From assembly GCA_910577225.1 (NCBI GenBank), contig CAJTMV010000004.1, forward strand, positions 1 through 64,000: a DNA stretch of 64,000 bases. The letters run 5' to 3'. The DNA comes from an uncultured Eubacterium sp. (lineage in GTDB: Bacteria; Bacillota; Clostridia; Lachnospirales; Lachnospiraceae). Positions 54,253 through 62,302 of this stretch are shown here, piece by piece. The notes under the pieces are model-generated. The model was not told where the DNA came from. It worked only from the letters and a program-made list of their open reading frames with translations, and searched no databases. Each line of letters opens with the position of its first letter. Position 1 is the first letter of the stretch. The position numbers were made by a program, and so were the translations under genes.

Positions 54253-54302
54253 GCCCGGAGTGCGGCGCAGTGTGGAAACTGCCGGGCTCCGGGCTTTTTT
54301 AT
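54253..54302 (+). terminator. Strong intrinsic terminator
   Basis: GCCCGGAG (54253-54260) with CTCCGGGC (54287-54294), followed by T6 or more; there is an inner stem in the loop. Confidence 0.88.
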
Positions 54303-54381
54303 AGTAGGTAAACAGAGCGGATTATGATAAAATAAGTAGAGAAGAAAAATTGCTGATAGTTTCATTGGGAGGTTTGAGGTT

Positions 54382-54501
54382 TTGCAGGAGCGGAGAGTGA
54401 CAAAAAAGGACTGGACACTTTTTAGAAATAAAATTGCCGGCTGGCAGGAAAATTACATGGACAGGCTTAATAAGGAATACGTCGAATTAATTTCTTTTTG
54501 A
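54382..54501 (+). pseudogene. Truncated fragment of a small helical gene
   Basis: From TTG at 54382 the frame reads QERRVTKKDWTLFRNKIAGW then QENYMDRLNKEYVELISF and stops. It resembles the N-terminus of a small helical Firmicute protein family I recall only vaguely. About two thirds of the original would be missing. Evidence is modest. Confidence 0.4.
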
Positions 54502-54757
54502 GAGATAGTCTGGAGCATGTGTTTACAAGCTGATTTTGGGGCAGTTTTGTACAATTTCATTACAGTAAAATGCGCCGGCTTATTTTATGACTGGTAAAAC
54601 AACAGGAACTGCGAGTAATCGTTAAGGACGTATGGATCAAAGATTATATTTTTGACACAGTTGAAAAACGGCCATAGAAAACAGACAGATAAAACTGTTA
54701 TAACAGGACGAAATAAGGAAAGAATTGAACGGAAGGATGGAAGGGGCGTGGAAAGAA

Positions 54758-56491
54758 ATGGAAATGAGAAAGAAAAAACTGCCGATCGGAATAGAAGATT
54801 TTGAAAAGATTCGTTCCGAGGATTTTTACTATATAGATAAAACAGGGCTTATCAGAGATCTTCTCTACAATTGGGGAGAAGCGAATCTGTTTACGCGGCC
54901 GCGGAGATTTGGAAAATCGTTGAATATGAGTATGCTGGAGCATTTTTTTTCACTGCGTGGAGATAAAAACATTTTTGAAGGACTGGAAATTTCAAAAGAG
55001 ACGGTACTATGTGAGGAATATATGGGAAAATTTCCGGTTGTATCCATTTCTTTGAAAGGGATAGACGCAGGAAACTTTGAAACGGCGTTTCGGATGGGAG
55101 CCCACGCGGTGAGAAGGGAGGCGTCAAAAGTACAGTATCTTTTGGAGAGCGATGGATTGAGTGAAAGCGACAAGAGAGAATATCGAAGACTTCTGGACAG
55201 CAGCATGGACGAGTCCACGTTCTGCAGCAGTCTGAGAACATTGTCTGAAATGCTGGAGAAGCATCATCATACGAAGGTTATTTTGCTAATCGACGAATAT
55301 GACGTTCCGCTGGCAAAGGCCCATACGAATGGATACTATGACCAGATGGTTTCTCTGATTCGGAATCTGCTAAAAGAAGCGCTAAAGACAAACAGCAGCC
55401 TGAAACTTGCGGTACTGACAGGATGTCTGCGGATTTCAAAAGAGAGTATTTTTACCGGACTGAATAATCTCAAGGTATTGACGATTGCAGACAAGCGTTT
55501 TGACGAATACTTTGGTTTTTCGGATGAAGAAGTGAAGGAACTTTTGAGGTATTATGACAGACTGGATCATTATGAAGCAGTAAAAGGATGGTATGACGGC
55601 TATCAGTTTGGCAATACACATGTATACTGCCCGTGGGATGTGTTAAATTATTGTGATCGTATTCGAAGCGAGCCGGATGTGCAGCCGGAGAATTATTGGA
55701 TGAATACCAGCAATAACGACGTAGTAAAACGGCTGATTCAGGAATCGGCAAATGCTGCGACAAAACGGGATATTGAGAGTCTGGTAGCGGGAGAAACCAT
55801 TGTAAAGGAAATCCATCAGGAACTGACGTATGCAGAGATTTATGAGACGATCGATAATATCTGGAGTCTGCTTTATACAACTGGTTATCTGACCCGACGG
55901 GGAAAGATGGAGGGAAGGCGGATGCAGCTGGCAGTTCCGAATCTGGAGATTCGGGATATTTTTGTGACGCAGATTATGGAATTTTTTAAAGAAAATGTCC
56001 GGGGCGACGGGGATACGCTGAACCGCTTCTGCGATGCGCTGCTGCAGGAAGACGCTGAACAGGTGGAGAAGATTTTCGCCTGGTATCTTCGAAAAACGAT
56101 CCGCATCCGTGATACGGCAGTGAGAAAAGATCTGAAAGAAAACTTCTATCATGGAGTGCTGCTCGGGATCCTTGGCGTGAAAACCCGATGGGGAATCTCC
56201 TCTAACCGGGAAATGGGCGAAGGATACGCGGATATCCTTGTGGAACCGGATACAGGAAACGCGGGAATTATGATAGAAGTGAAATACGCACATGATGGAA
56301 ATCTGGATGCGGCATGTAAAGAGGCGCTGAAACAGATCGAATATACAAGATATGAGGATGACCTGAAAGATGACGGGGTAGAGAACATCATTAAATATGG
56401 CATGGCATGTTATAAAAAGAGATGTAAGGTCCTGCATTTATGTGTTCTTACGAACTTTGCAGCGAGTGCAAAGTCCTGGTGTGAACAGTAA
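54758..56491 (+). CDS. AAA-like ATPase with PD-(D/E)XK nuclease domain
   Basis: The N-terminal part has the family opening KLPIGIEDFEKIRSEDFYYI, the Walker A variant FTRPRRFGKSLNMSMLEHFF, and Walker B ILLIDEYDVPLAKAHTN, plus GCLRISKESIFTGLNN (sensor region). The C-terminal third holds GEGYADILVEPDTGNAG and IEVKYAHDGN, the D...E-x-K nuclease core. These match the AAA-ATPase_like/PDDEXK pair common in Bacteroidetes and Clostridia, usually in several copies per genome. The function is unproven; mobile or defence-related roles are suspected. Start among ATGs 54737, 54758 and 54764 is uncertain; I chose 54758, which keeps the conserved start and has GGAAAG nearby. Confidence 0.87.
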   Translation: MEMRKKKLPIGIEDFEKIRSEDFYYIDKTGLIRDLLYNWGEANLFTRPRRFGKSLNMSMLEHFFSLRGDKNIFEGLEISKETVLCEEYMGKFPVVSISLKGIDAGNFETAFRMGAHAVRREASKVQYLLESDGLSESDKREYRRLLDSSMDESTFCSSLRTLSEMLEKHHHTKVILLIDEYDVPLAKAHTNGYYDQMVSLIRNLLKEALKTNSSLKLAVLTGCLRISKESIFTGLNNLKVLTIADKRFDEYFGFSDEEVKELLRYYDRLDHYEAVKGWYDGYQFGNTHVYCPWDVLNYCDRIRSEPDVQPENYWMNTSNNDVVKRLIQESANAATKRDIESLVAGETIVKEIHQELTYAEIYETIDNIWSLLYTTGYLTRRGKMEGRRMQLAVPNLEIRDIFVTQIMEFFKENVRGDGDTLNRFCDALLQEDAEQVEKIFAWYLRKTIRIRDTAVRKDLKENFYHGVLLGILGVKTRWGISSNREMGEGYADILVEPDTGNAGIMIEVKYAHDGNLDAACKEALKQIEYTRYEDDLKDDGVENIIKYGMACYKKRCKVLHLCVLTNFAASAKSWCEQ

Positions 56492-56614
56492 CAGATTGTA
56501 CTGAATTTATAAAAATTTTACTGGAATATACCTGTTCTGATATGGTATAGTAGATATGTATGTGTTCACGCCAGCACATGTTATGAATTAGAATAAAAGA
56601 AAGAAGATGGAAGC

Positions 56615-57817
56615 ATGACAAAGATTGATATTATTTCAGGATTTTTAGGCGCAGGAAAGACGACCTTCATAAAAAAGATGATCGAAGAAGTCTTTCAGGA
56701 GCAGAAAATTGTACTGATTGAGAATGAGTTTGGCGAAGTCGGCATTGACGGGGGATTTTTAAAAGATGCAGGGATTGAGATTACGGAAATGAATTCCGGC
56801 TGTATCTGCTGCTCGCTGGTCGGAGATTTTGATAAGAACCTGAAGGAAGTATTGGAAAAATTCCATCCGGATCGGATTATGATCGAACCGTCCGGTGTTG
56901 GAAAGTTATCAGATGTTATGAAGTCTGTGATCGATTTGGAAAAAGAACGGGACGTAAAATTAAATGCACTGGTAACCGTTGTGAACGCAGCAAAAGCGAC
57001 CAAACAGATGAAGGCTTTTGGAGAGTTTTTTAATAATCAGATAGAATTTGCTACAACGATCGTATTAAGCAGAACGCAGAATGTGACACAGGAAAAACTG
57101 GAGCTTTGCGTCAGACAGATCCAGGCGCTGAACGAAAAAGCCGCAGTGATTACGACCCCATGGGACGAAATCAGCGGAGATGCCATTTTAAAAGTAATGG
57201 AACAAAGCGATTCCATGGAAATGGAGCTGCTGGCAGAAGCACGTCATGCAAAAGAAGCCGCGGAGCATGCGCATCACCATCATGAGGATCACGAGGATCA
57301 CGACCATGGAGACCATGCGCACCATCATGAGGAATGTGGACACGAAGAGCACGGACACCATCATGCAGAGCATGCACACGAAGAGCACGGACATCATCAT
57401 GAAGAGCATGCACACGAAGAGCATGATCATGCAGACCATGCGCACGAAGAGCATGAGCGCCATCATGCAGACCACACACACGAAGAGCATGATCATGCTC
57501 ATCATCATCACGACCATGGACATGCCCATCATCATGCAGATGAAATATTTACAAGCTGGGGCAGAGAAACACCGCATAAATATGAAAAATCTGTCGTCGA
57601 ACAGGCGTTAAAATTACTTTCTGAAACAGAGGATTACGGTACGATATTACGTGCAAAAGGTATGGTAGAGGCGTCTGACGGGACTTGGATTTATTTTGAT
57701 ATGGTTCCGGGGGAATATGAGCTCCGTGAAGGTCAGCCGGAATATACCGGACGTCTGTGCGTGATTGGATGCGATCTGAAACAGGACAGACTTGCACAGC
57801 TGTTTGAACTGGCATAG
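56615..57817 (+). CDS. CobW/ZNG-type GTPase metallochaperone with histidine-rich insert
   Basis: The 400-residue GTPase of COG0523 has GFLGAGKTTFIKKMIEE (P-loop), MNSGCICCSLVGDF with the conserved CxCC metal motif, MIEPSGVGKLSDV, and a VLSRTQ element in place of NKxD. About residues 212-310 are a very long histidine-rich insert with H, E, D and A repeats. The CobW_C domain follows (ILRAKGMVEASDGTWIYFD). Such proteins bring zinc or another metal to client enzymes at low metal. The insert suggests storage or capture of metal. AAGAAAGAAG precedes the ATG. It is followed within 48 bases by a second relative. Confidence 0.93.
   Translation: MTKIDIISGFLGAGKTTFIKKMIEEVFQEQKIVLIENEFGEVGIDGGFLKDAGIEITEMNSGCICCSLVGDFDKNLKEVLEKFHPDRIMIEPSGVGKLSDVMKSVIDLEKERDVKLNALVTVVNAAKATKQMKAFGEFFNNQIEFATTIVLSRTQNVTQEKLELCVRQIQALNEKAAVITTPWDEISGDAILKVMEQSDSMEMELLAEARHAKEAAEHAHHHHEDHEDHDHGDHAHHHEECGHEEHGHHHAEHAHEEHGHHHEEHAHEEHDHADHAHEEHERHHADHTHEEHDHAHHHHDHGHAHHHADEIFTSWGRETPHKYEKSVVEQALKLLSETEDYGTILRAKGMVEASDGTWIYFDMVPGEYELREGQPEYTGRLCVIGCDLKQDRLAQLFELA
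57255..57545 (+). repeat. DNA repeat coding the histidine-rich tract
   Basis: Within the GTPase gene, imperfect units of about 36 bases coding for (H-A-H/D-E-E-H-x)n recur, with CATGCACACGAAGAGCA seen several times (for example near 57370 and 57409). The tract contains dozens of His codons in about 95 residues. Such repeats can change length by slippage. Confidence 0.75.
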
Positions 57818-57865
57818 CGTATCGGCATCAGGTCTGATCCAATATTGCAGAAAGGAAGCTGATTT

Positions 57866-58813
57866 ATGGAAGAGATTCCGGTATATTTATTTACAGGTTT
57901 TATGGACAGCGGAAAGACATCGCTGATTCATGAGACGCTATATGACAATGAATTTGGCAAAGATTCCCGTAACCTGGTGATCTGCTGCGAAGATGGCGAG
58001 GTAGAATATGAAGAGGCAAAGCTGGGTACCATTACCGGTCATCTTGCCATGATCGAGGAGCAGGAGCAGCTTACCGAAGAAAAGTTAAGACAACTGGATG
58101 AGACGTATCATCCGCAGCAGGTGTTTATTGAATATAATGGTACCTGGGAAGTCGGGCCGTTTCTGGAAATGAAGCTGCCGGAAGGATGGGTCCTTGTGCA
58201 GTCGCTGGCAACCGTAGACGCAGACACCTTTGAAATGTATCTGTCAAATATGCGGGCCATGATTATGGAGCAGCTGTTTTCGGTGGATGTCGTCATTTTT
58301 AACCGGTGTGACGACAACACGCCAAGAGGAAAATTCCGCAGAACGGTAAAAGCGCTTAATCGCAGAGCGCAGATCGTATATGAACGAAAAGATGGCACGA
58401 TTGACGATCGGGATATGGAAGAACTGCCGTTCGATCTGGACGCGGAGATTATCGATCTTTCGGATGCGGATTATGGGATCTGGTATCTGGATGCCATGGA
58501 CAATCCGAAAAAATATCAGGGAAAAAAAGTCCGTTTTCTGGCGCTTGTTTATCGCCCGGAACATAAAATCAAACGCGGTGTGTTTGTACCGGGACGTTTT
58601 GCAATGACCTGCTGTGAGGCAGATATTCAGTTTATCGGATTTAAGTGCAGATATGATCAGGCTGATCAGATTGCGCATCGTTCCTGGATTACCATTACGG
58701 CAGAAGTAAAATATGAGTTTGCTATGGAATATCGCGGCAAAGGGCCGGTGCTATATCCGATATCCATAGAACCGGCGGAAAAACCGGAAGATGAGCTTGT
58801 TTATTTTTCATGA
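57866..58813 (+). CDS. COG0523-like GTPase fused to a DUF1980/TIGR03943-like domain
   Basis: The 315-residue protein begins VYLFTGFMDSGKTSLIHETL, a P-loop as in CobW proteins, and has FNRCDDNTPRGKFRRT (base-recognition loop). The CxCC motif is absent (CCEDGEVEYEE instead) and EPSG is replaced by FIEYNGTWEVG. The C-terminal part, about 210-315 (NPKKYQGKKVRFLALVYRPE, then VPGRFAMTCCEADIQFIGF), matches the C-terminal domain of TIGR03943/DUF1980 (YcgQ-like), usually a separate protein encoded with a permease. GGAAG lies before the ATG. This is probably a metal-related partner of the upstream GTPase. The fusion call is inferred from pattern memory. Confidence 0.75.
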   Translation: MEEIPVYLFTGFMDSGKTSLIHETLYDNEFGKDSRNLVICCEDGEVEYEEAKLGTITGHLAMIEEQEQLTEEKLRQLDETYHPQQVFIEYNGTWEVGPFLEMKLPEGWVLVQSLATVDADTFEMYLSNMRAMIMEQLFSVDVVIFNRCDDNTPRGKFRRTVKALNRRAQIVYERKDGTIDDRDMEELPFDLDAEIIDLSDADYGIWYLDAMDNPKKYQGKKVRFLALVYRPEHKIKRGVFVPGRFAMTCCEADIQFIGFKCRYDQADQIAHRSWITITAEVKYEFAMEYRGKGPVLYPISIEPAEKPEDELVYFS

Positions 58814-58881
58814 CAGATAACGGATAGGAGTATGTCTGCTGCAGTACGCAGGTATGATTTCATGCAAACCGGTAAGGAAAC

Positions 58882-58913
58882 GTAACGGTTCAGCGAGTAT
58901 TTCGAACGGTTAC
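58882..58913. repeat. Imperfect dyad upstream of nfnA
   Basis: GTAACGGTTC (58882-58891) and GAACGGTTAC (58904-58913) are inverse copies with one mismatch, spaced 12 bases. It is about 75 bases before the nfnA start and could be an operator. Confidence 0.45.
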
Positions 58914-58986
58914 AAGGAAATGGTTCTGCAGTGGATATATTTATGTATAAGATAGATACAGGATAAGAAAAGAATGGAGGTTCATT

Positions 58987-59877
58987 ATGTTCCCAATAGT
59001 AAAAAAAGAATTATTGGCCGATAAGATCTGGCTGATGGTTGTAAAAGCGCCGCGTGTGGCAAAATCATGCCTGCCGGGACAGTTTGTCATCGTAAAGATC
59101 GACGAAGAAGGCGAGCGTATTCCGCTGACGATCTGCGATTATGATCGGAATCAGGGTACGGTTACGATTGTATTCCAGACGGTGGGATATTCGACAGAGC
59201 GTATGAAAGAACTGACTGAGAGCGACAGTTTCCGTGACTTTGTCGGACCGCTTGGCTGCGTATCTGAGATTTGCGAAGAAAAAAATCTGGAAGAGACGAA
59301 GAAAAAACATATCGTATTTATCGCCGGAGGCGTTGGAACCGCACCGGTTTATCCGCAGGTGAAATGGCTCAAAGAGCACGGCGTGGACTGTGATGTCATT
59401 ATGGGGGCGAGAAATAAGGATCTGCTGTTTTATGTAGAGGAAATGAAGGCCGTAGCTGCAAATCTGTATGTGACTACGGACGATGGTACATATGGCTTCC
59501 ATGGAATGGGTACTGATCAGTTACAGGCGCTGGTGGATCAGGGAAAAACATATGATCACTGCGTTGCGATCGGGCCGATGATTATGATGAAATTTGTATG
59601 CATTCTGACCAAAAAACTGGAAATACCAACGATTGTATCGATGAATCCGATTATGGTAGACGGAACCGGAATGTGCGGCGCATGTCGTCTGATGGTTGGA
59701 GGAGAAGTAAAGTTTGCTTGCGTGGACGGACCGGAGTTTGACGGACATCTTGTTGATTTTGATCTGGCGATGCAGCGTCAGCAGCAGTATAAGACACAGG
59801 AAGGCAGAGCCATGCTAAAGCTGAAAGAGGGAGATACTCATCATGGCGGATGTGGAAATTGCGGAGGTGACAAATAA
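58987..59877 (+). CDS. nfnA: NfnA: NADH-dependent reduced ferredoxin:NADP oxidoreductase, small subunit
   Basis: The 296-residue FAD/NAD(H) subunit of the NfnAB complex has AGCGDCR-like motif TGMCGACRLMVGGEVKFAC binding a 2Fe-2S cluster, VFIAGGVGTAPVYPQVKWLK (NAD-binding glycine motif), and the FAD-binding PLTICDYDRNQGTV region. GGAGG precedes the ATG. The complex couples NADPH oxidation to ferredoxin and NAD+ by flavin-based bifurcation. It overlaps the second gene by one base (TAATG), the normal arrangement. The alternative name is sulfide dehydrogenase subunit. Confidence 0.94.
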   Translation: MFPIVKKELLADKIWLMVVKAPRVAKSCLPGQFVIVKIDEEGERIPLTICDYDRNQGTVTIVFQTVGYSTERMKELTESDSFRDFVGPLGCVSEICEEKNLEETKKKHIVFIAGGVGTAPVYPQVKWLKEHGVDCDVIMGARNKDLLFYVEEMKAVAANLYVTTDDGTYGFHGMGTDQLQALVDQGKTYDHCVAIGPMIMMKFVCILTKKLEIPTIVSMNPIMVDGTGMCGACRLMVGGEVKFACVDGPEFDGHLVDFDLAMQRQQQYKTQEGRAMLKLKEGDTHHGGCGNCGGDK

Positions 59878-61265
59878 TGGACGTAATGAAAAGAGTACCG
59901 ATCAAAGAACAGGATCCAAAGGTTCGTGCAGCTAATTTTGAAGAAGTATGTCTGGGTTATTCCAAGGAAGAAGCGATGGAAGAGGCATCCCGATGCCTGA
60001 ACTGTAAAAATGCACAGTGCGTCAAAGGGTGCCCGGTAGGTATCGATATTCCTGCGTTTATTCAGCAGGTCAAAGAAGGCGATATTGAAAAATCGTACCA
60101 GGTCATTGCAGAATCTTCTGCGCTGCCTGCAGTATGCGGCCGTGTCTGTCCGCAGGAATCCCAGTGTGAGGGAAAATGTATCCGCGGGATTAAGGGAGAG
60201 CCGGTATCGATTGGCAAGCTGGAGCGTTTTGCAGCTGACTGGGCAGGGGAAAACGGGATCAAACCGGCGCCTGCGGCTTCGAAAAACGGCCGTAAAGTGG
60301 CAGTGATCGGTTCTGGCCCTGCAGGTCTTACCTGTGCGGGAGATCTGGCAAGACTTGGCTATGACGTTACGATTTTTGAAGCGCTTCACGAAGCCGGCGG
60401 CGTACTGGTATACGGTATACCAGAATTTCGTCTGCCAAAAGAACGCGTTGTGGCACAGGAAGTAGAAAACGTGAAATCACTCGGCGTAAAAATCGAAACA
60501 AATGTGGTAATCGGAAAAGCGGTAACCATCGATGAACTGATGGAAGAGGAAGGATTTGAAGCAGTATTTATCGGCTCCGGCGCCGGACTGCCGAAGTTTA
60601 TGGGAATTCCCGGCGAACAGGCAAACGGCGTTTTTTCGGCCAATGAATTTCTGACTCGTAATAACCTGATGAAATCGTTTAAAGACTACGATACACCGAT
60701 ATCCGAAGGAAAGAAAGTCGTTGTAGTCGGCGGCGGCAACGTGGCAATGGATGCGGCCAGAACAGCGCTTCGTCTTGGCGCAGAGGTACATATCGTATAC
60801 CGCAGAAGCGAAGCAGAGCTTCCAGCCAGAGTCGAGGAAGTGCATCATGCAAAGGAAGAGGGCATTATCTTTGATCTTTTGCAGAATCCGCAGGAAATAC
60901 TGGTAGATGAAAACGGATGGGTCAAAGGAATCCGTATTATTAAAATGGAACTGGGAGAACCGGATGATTCTGGAAGAAGAAGACCGGTAGAAGTACCTGG
61001 TTCGGAATATGAGATCGCATGCGACACGGTGATTATGTCGCTTGGAACTTCTCCGAATCCGCTGATATCATCTACGACAAGCGGGCTGGATACCAATCGC
61101 TGGCAGTGTATCGTTGCAGAGGAAGAAAACGGACAGACCTCCAAGCCGGGCGTATTTGCAGGCGGAGACGCCGTTACGGGCGCGGCAACGGTAATTCTTG
61201 CCATGGGTGCAGGAAAAGCGGCAGCGAAGGGGATACATGAATATTTGTCGAAAAAGAATTTGTAA
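59877..61265 (+). CDS. nfnB: NfnB: NADPH-dependent GltA-like large subunit
   Basis: The 462-residue subunit has N-terminal cysteine clusters CLNCKNAQCVKGCPVGIDIP and CGRVCPQESQCEGKCIRG (4Fe-4S), then VAVIGSGPAGLTCAGDLA (FAD-binding), VVVVGGGNVAMDAARTALRL (NADPH-binding) and GVFAGGDAVTGAATVILAMG. It is the bifurcating-FAD, NADPH-oxidising partner of NfnA. A tandem 15-base-scale duplication runs over its stop codon (61257-61289). A strong terminator follows. Confidence 0.95.
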   Translation: MDVMKRVPIKEQDPKVRAANFEEVCLGYSKEEAMEEASRCLNCKNAQCVKGCPVGIDIPAFIQQVKEGDIEKSYQVIAESSALPAVCGRVCPQESQCEGKCIRGIKGEPVSIGKLERFAADWAGENGIKPAPAASKNGRKVAVIGSGPAGLTCAGDLARLGYDVTIFEALHEAGGVLVYGIPEFRLPKERVVAQEVENVKSLGVKIETNVVIGKAVTIDELMEEEGFEAVFIGSGAGLPKFMGIPGEQANGVFSANEFLTRNNLMKSFKDYDTPISEGKKVVVVGGGNVAMDAARTALRLGAEVHIVYRRSEAELPARVEEVHHAKEEGIIFDLLQNPQEILVDENGWVKGIRIIKMELGEPDDSGRRRPVEVPGSEYEIACDTVIMSLGTSPNPLISSTTSGLDTNRWQCIVAEEENGQTSKPGVFAGGDAVTGAATVILAMGAGKAAAKGIHEYLSKKNL

Positions 61266-61297
61266 GACGAATGAATTTGTAAGACGAAAGAATGGAT

Positions 61298-61345
61298 ACC
61301 GTCTGAAATACAGCATTCCGCTGTATTTCAGACGGTGTTTTGTAT
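61298..61345 (+). terminator. Intrinsic terminator after nfnB
   Basis: ACCGTCTGAAATACAGC and GCTGTATTTCAGACGGT form a perfect 17-base stem with a 5-base loop, then GTTTTGTATTTT. Confidence 0.93.
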
Positions 61346-61357
61346 TTTATAGGAAAT

Positions 61358-61936
61358 TATAAAAGCCTTCTTCAACCGCAGATCCGTTTTTATCAGGCGG
61401 CGACCTCTGAGATGTTCGGGAAGATTCAGGTAATGACGCAGACAGAGAGTACGCCATTTTATCCAGGGAGTCCATATGGTACGGCGAAGCTGTTTAGGTT
61501 ACCGGATGAAAAAATTATCAGGAAAGCTACGGCATATACGCATACAGCGGTATTTTATTCCATCATGAGAGTGAAAGGTGCGGAAAGGAATTTGTTATCT
61601 GTAAGATTACGTATGCGGGGATGTATTCGTAGCGGACTGTCTGGATCCTGGCAATCCGGATGCAAGGCGGGACTGGGGCCATGCGCAGGGTTGTGTCCGG
61701 GCCATGTGGGAGTAGCGGGCATTCCGATTGTATGGAAAGGAAACAGGATCAGCGAAACTGGCAGAAACCATACCGATGGCAGGGGACAGGTATGGGTTCA
61801 TCCAAAATTTTTCCGGCTGGCGGAGGTTGAGGTCCTTTGGAGAAATCTGGAAAAAGCAGAAAAGGAACTGGGTTGGAAACGTGAGATTTTTTTCGAACAT
61901 CTGGTGGAGCGCATGGGAAAAAGCGATATGGAACAG
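61358..61936 (+). pseudogene. gmd: GDP-mannose 4,6-dehydratase remnant
   Basis: IRFYQAATSEMFGKIQVMTQ followed by TPFYPGSPYGTAKL is the catalytic segment of Gmd (the YxxxK form is altered: Y-G-T-A-K). Further on, other frames give SGILF-like and RDWGHA-like pieces, and the C-terminus VWVHPKFFRLAEVEVLWRNL then KAEKELGWKREIFFEHLVE is again recognisable. The 5' third is missing, and there are at least two frameshifts and an internal deletion. A GDP-sugar gene was lost here. Confidence 0.7.
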
Positions 61937-62130
61937 TAAAGAAATTAAGACGATCATGTGCAATATGCCGGAAAAAGTCGCTGACGGGATGCTTTTTTGC
62001 CGCGGTTATGGTACAATTGTGAAAAGTTTTCACACAGGAGAAGGCTGTCAGAATAAAGATACGGATGCGGACGTATTGTGTCAGCAGTCGTTTAAGGATG
62101 GAAGGTCTTACCAGGAGGTACATGTTGTTA

Positions 62131-62229
62131 AAAATACTGTAATGCATGACACTTTTGCGTTGAAAAAATACTGTATACATGATACTTTTGCGTTGAAAAA
62201 AATACTGTATACATGACACTTTTGCGTTG
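62131..62229. repeat. Three tandem copies of a 32-34-base unit
   Basis: Units at 62131-62162, 62163-62195 and 62196-62229 share AAAATACTGTAT-ACATGACACTTTTGCGTTG with few differences. They lie 74 bases before the next gene start. The minus strand would code an 11-residue repeat, but that frame has no other support. They could be regulator binding sites or slippage products. Confidence 0.8.
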
Positions 62230-62302
62230 CAAAAAATATACTCTTATGTTACTATCTGTAGTACAGGCAGAGAAGACGACAGCAAAAAAGAGGGGCATGT
62301 AT

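Noticed and set aside
55643..56437. 264-residue open frame on the minus strand
   Set aside because: Lies wholly antisense to the AAA/PD-(D/E)XK gene, whose motifs are clear; no ribosome site or domain was seen.
57171..57577. Minus-strand frames with Met/Val- or His/Asp-rich repeats
   Set aside because: They mirror the histidine-rich repeat of the GTPase gene; low complexity only.
62131..62229. CRISPR array
   Set aside because: The copies are directly adjacent without spacers and there are no cas genes.
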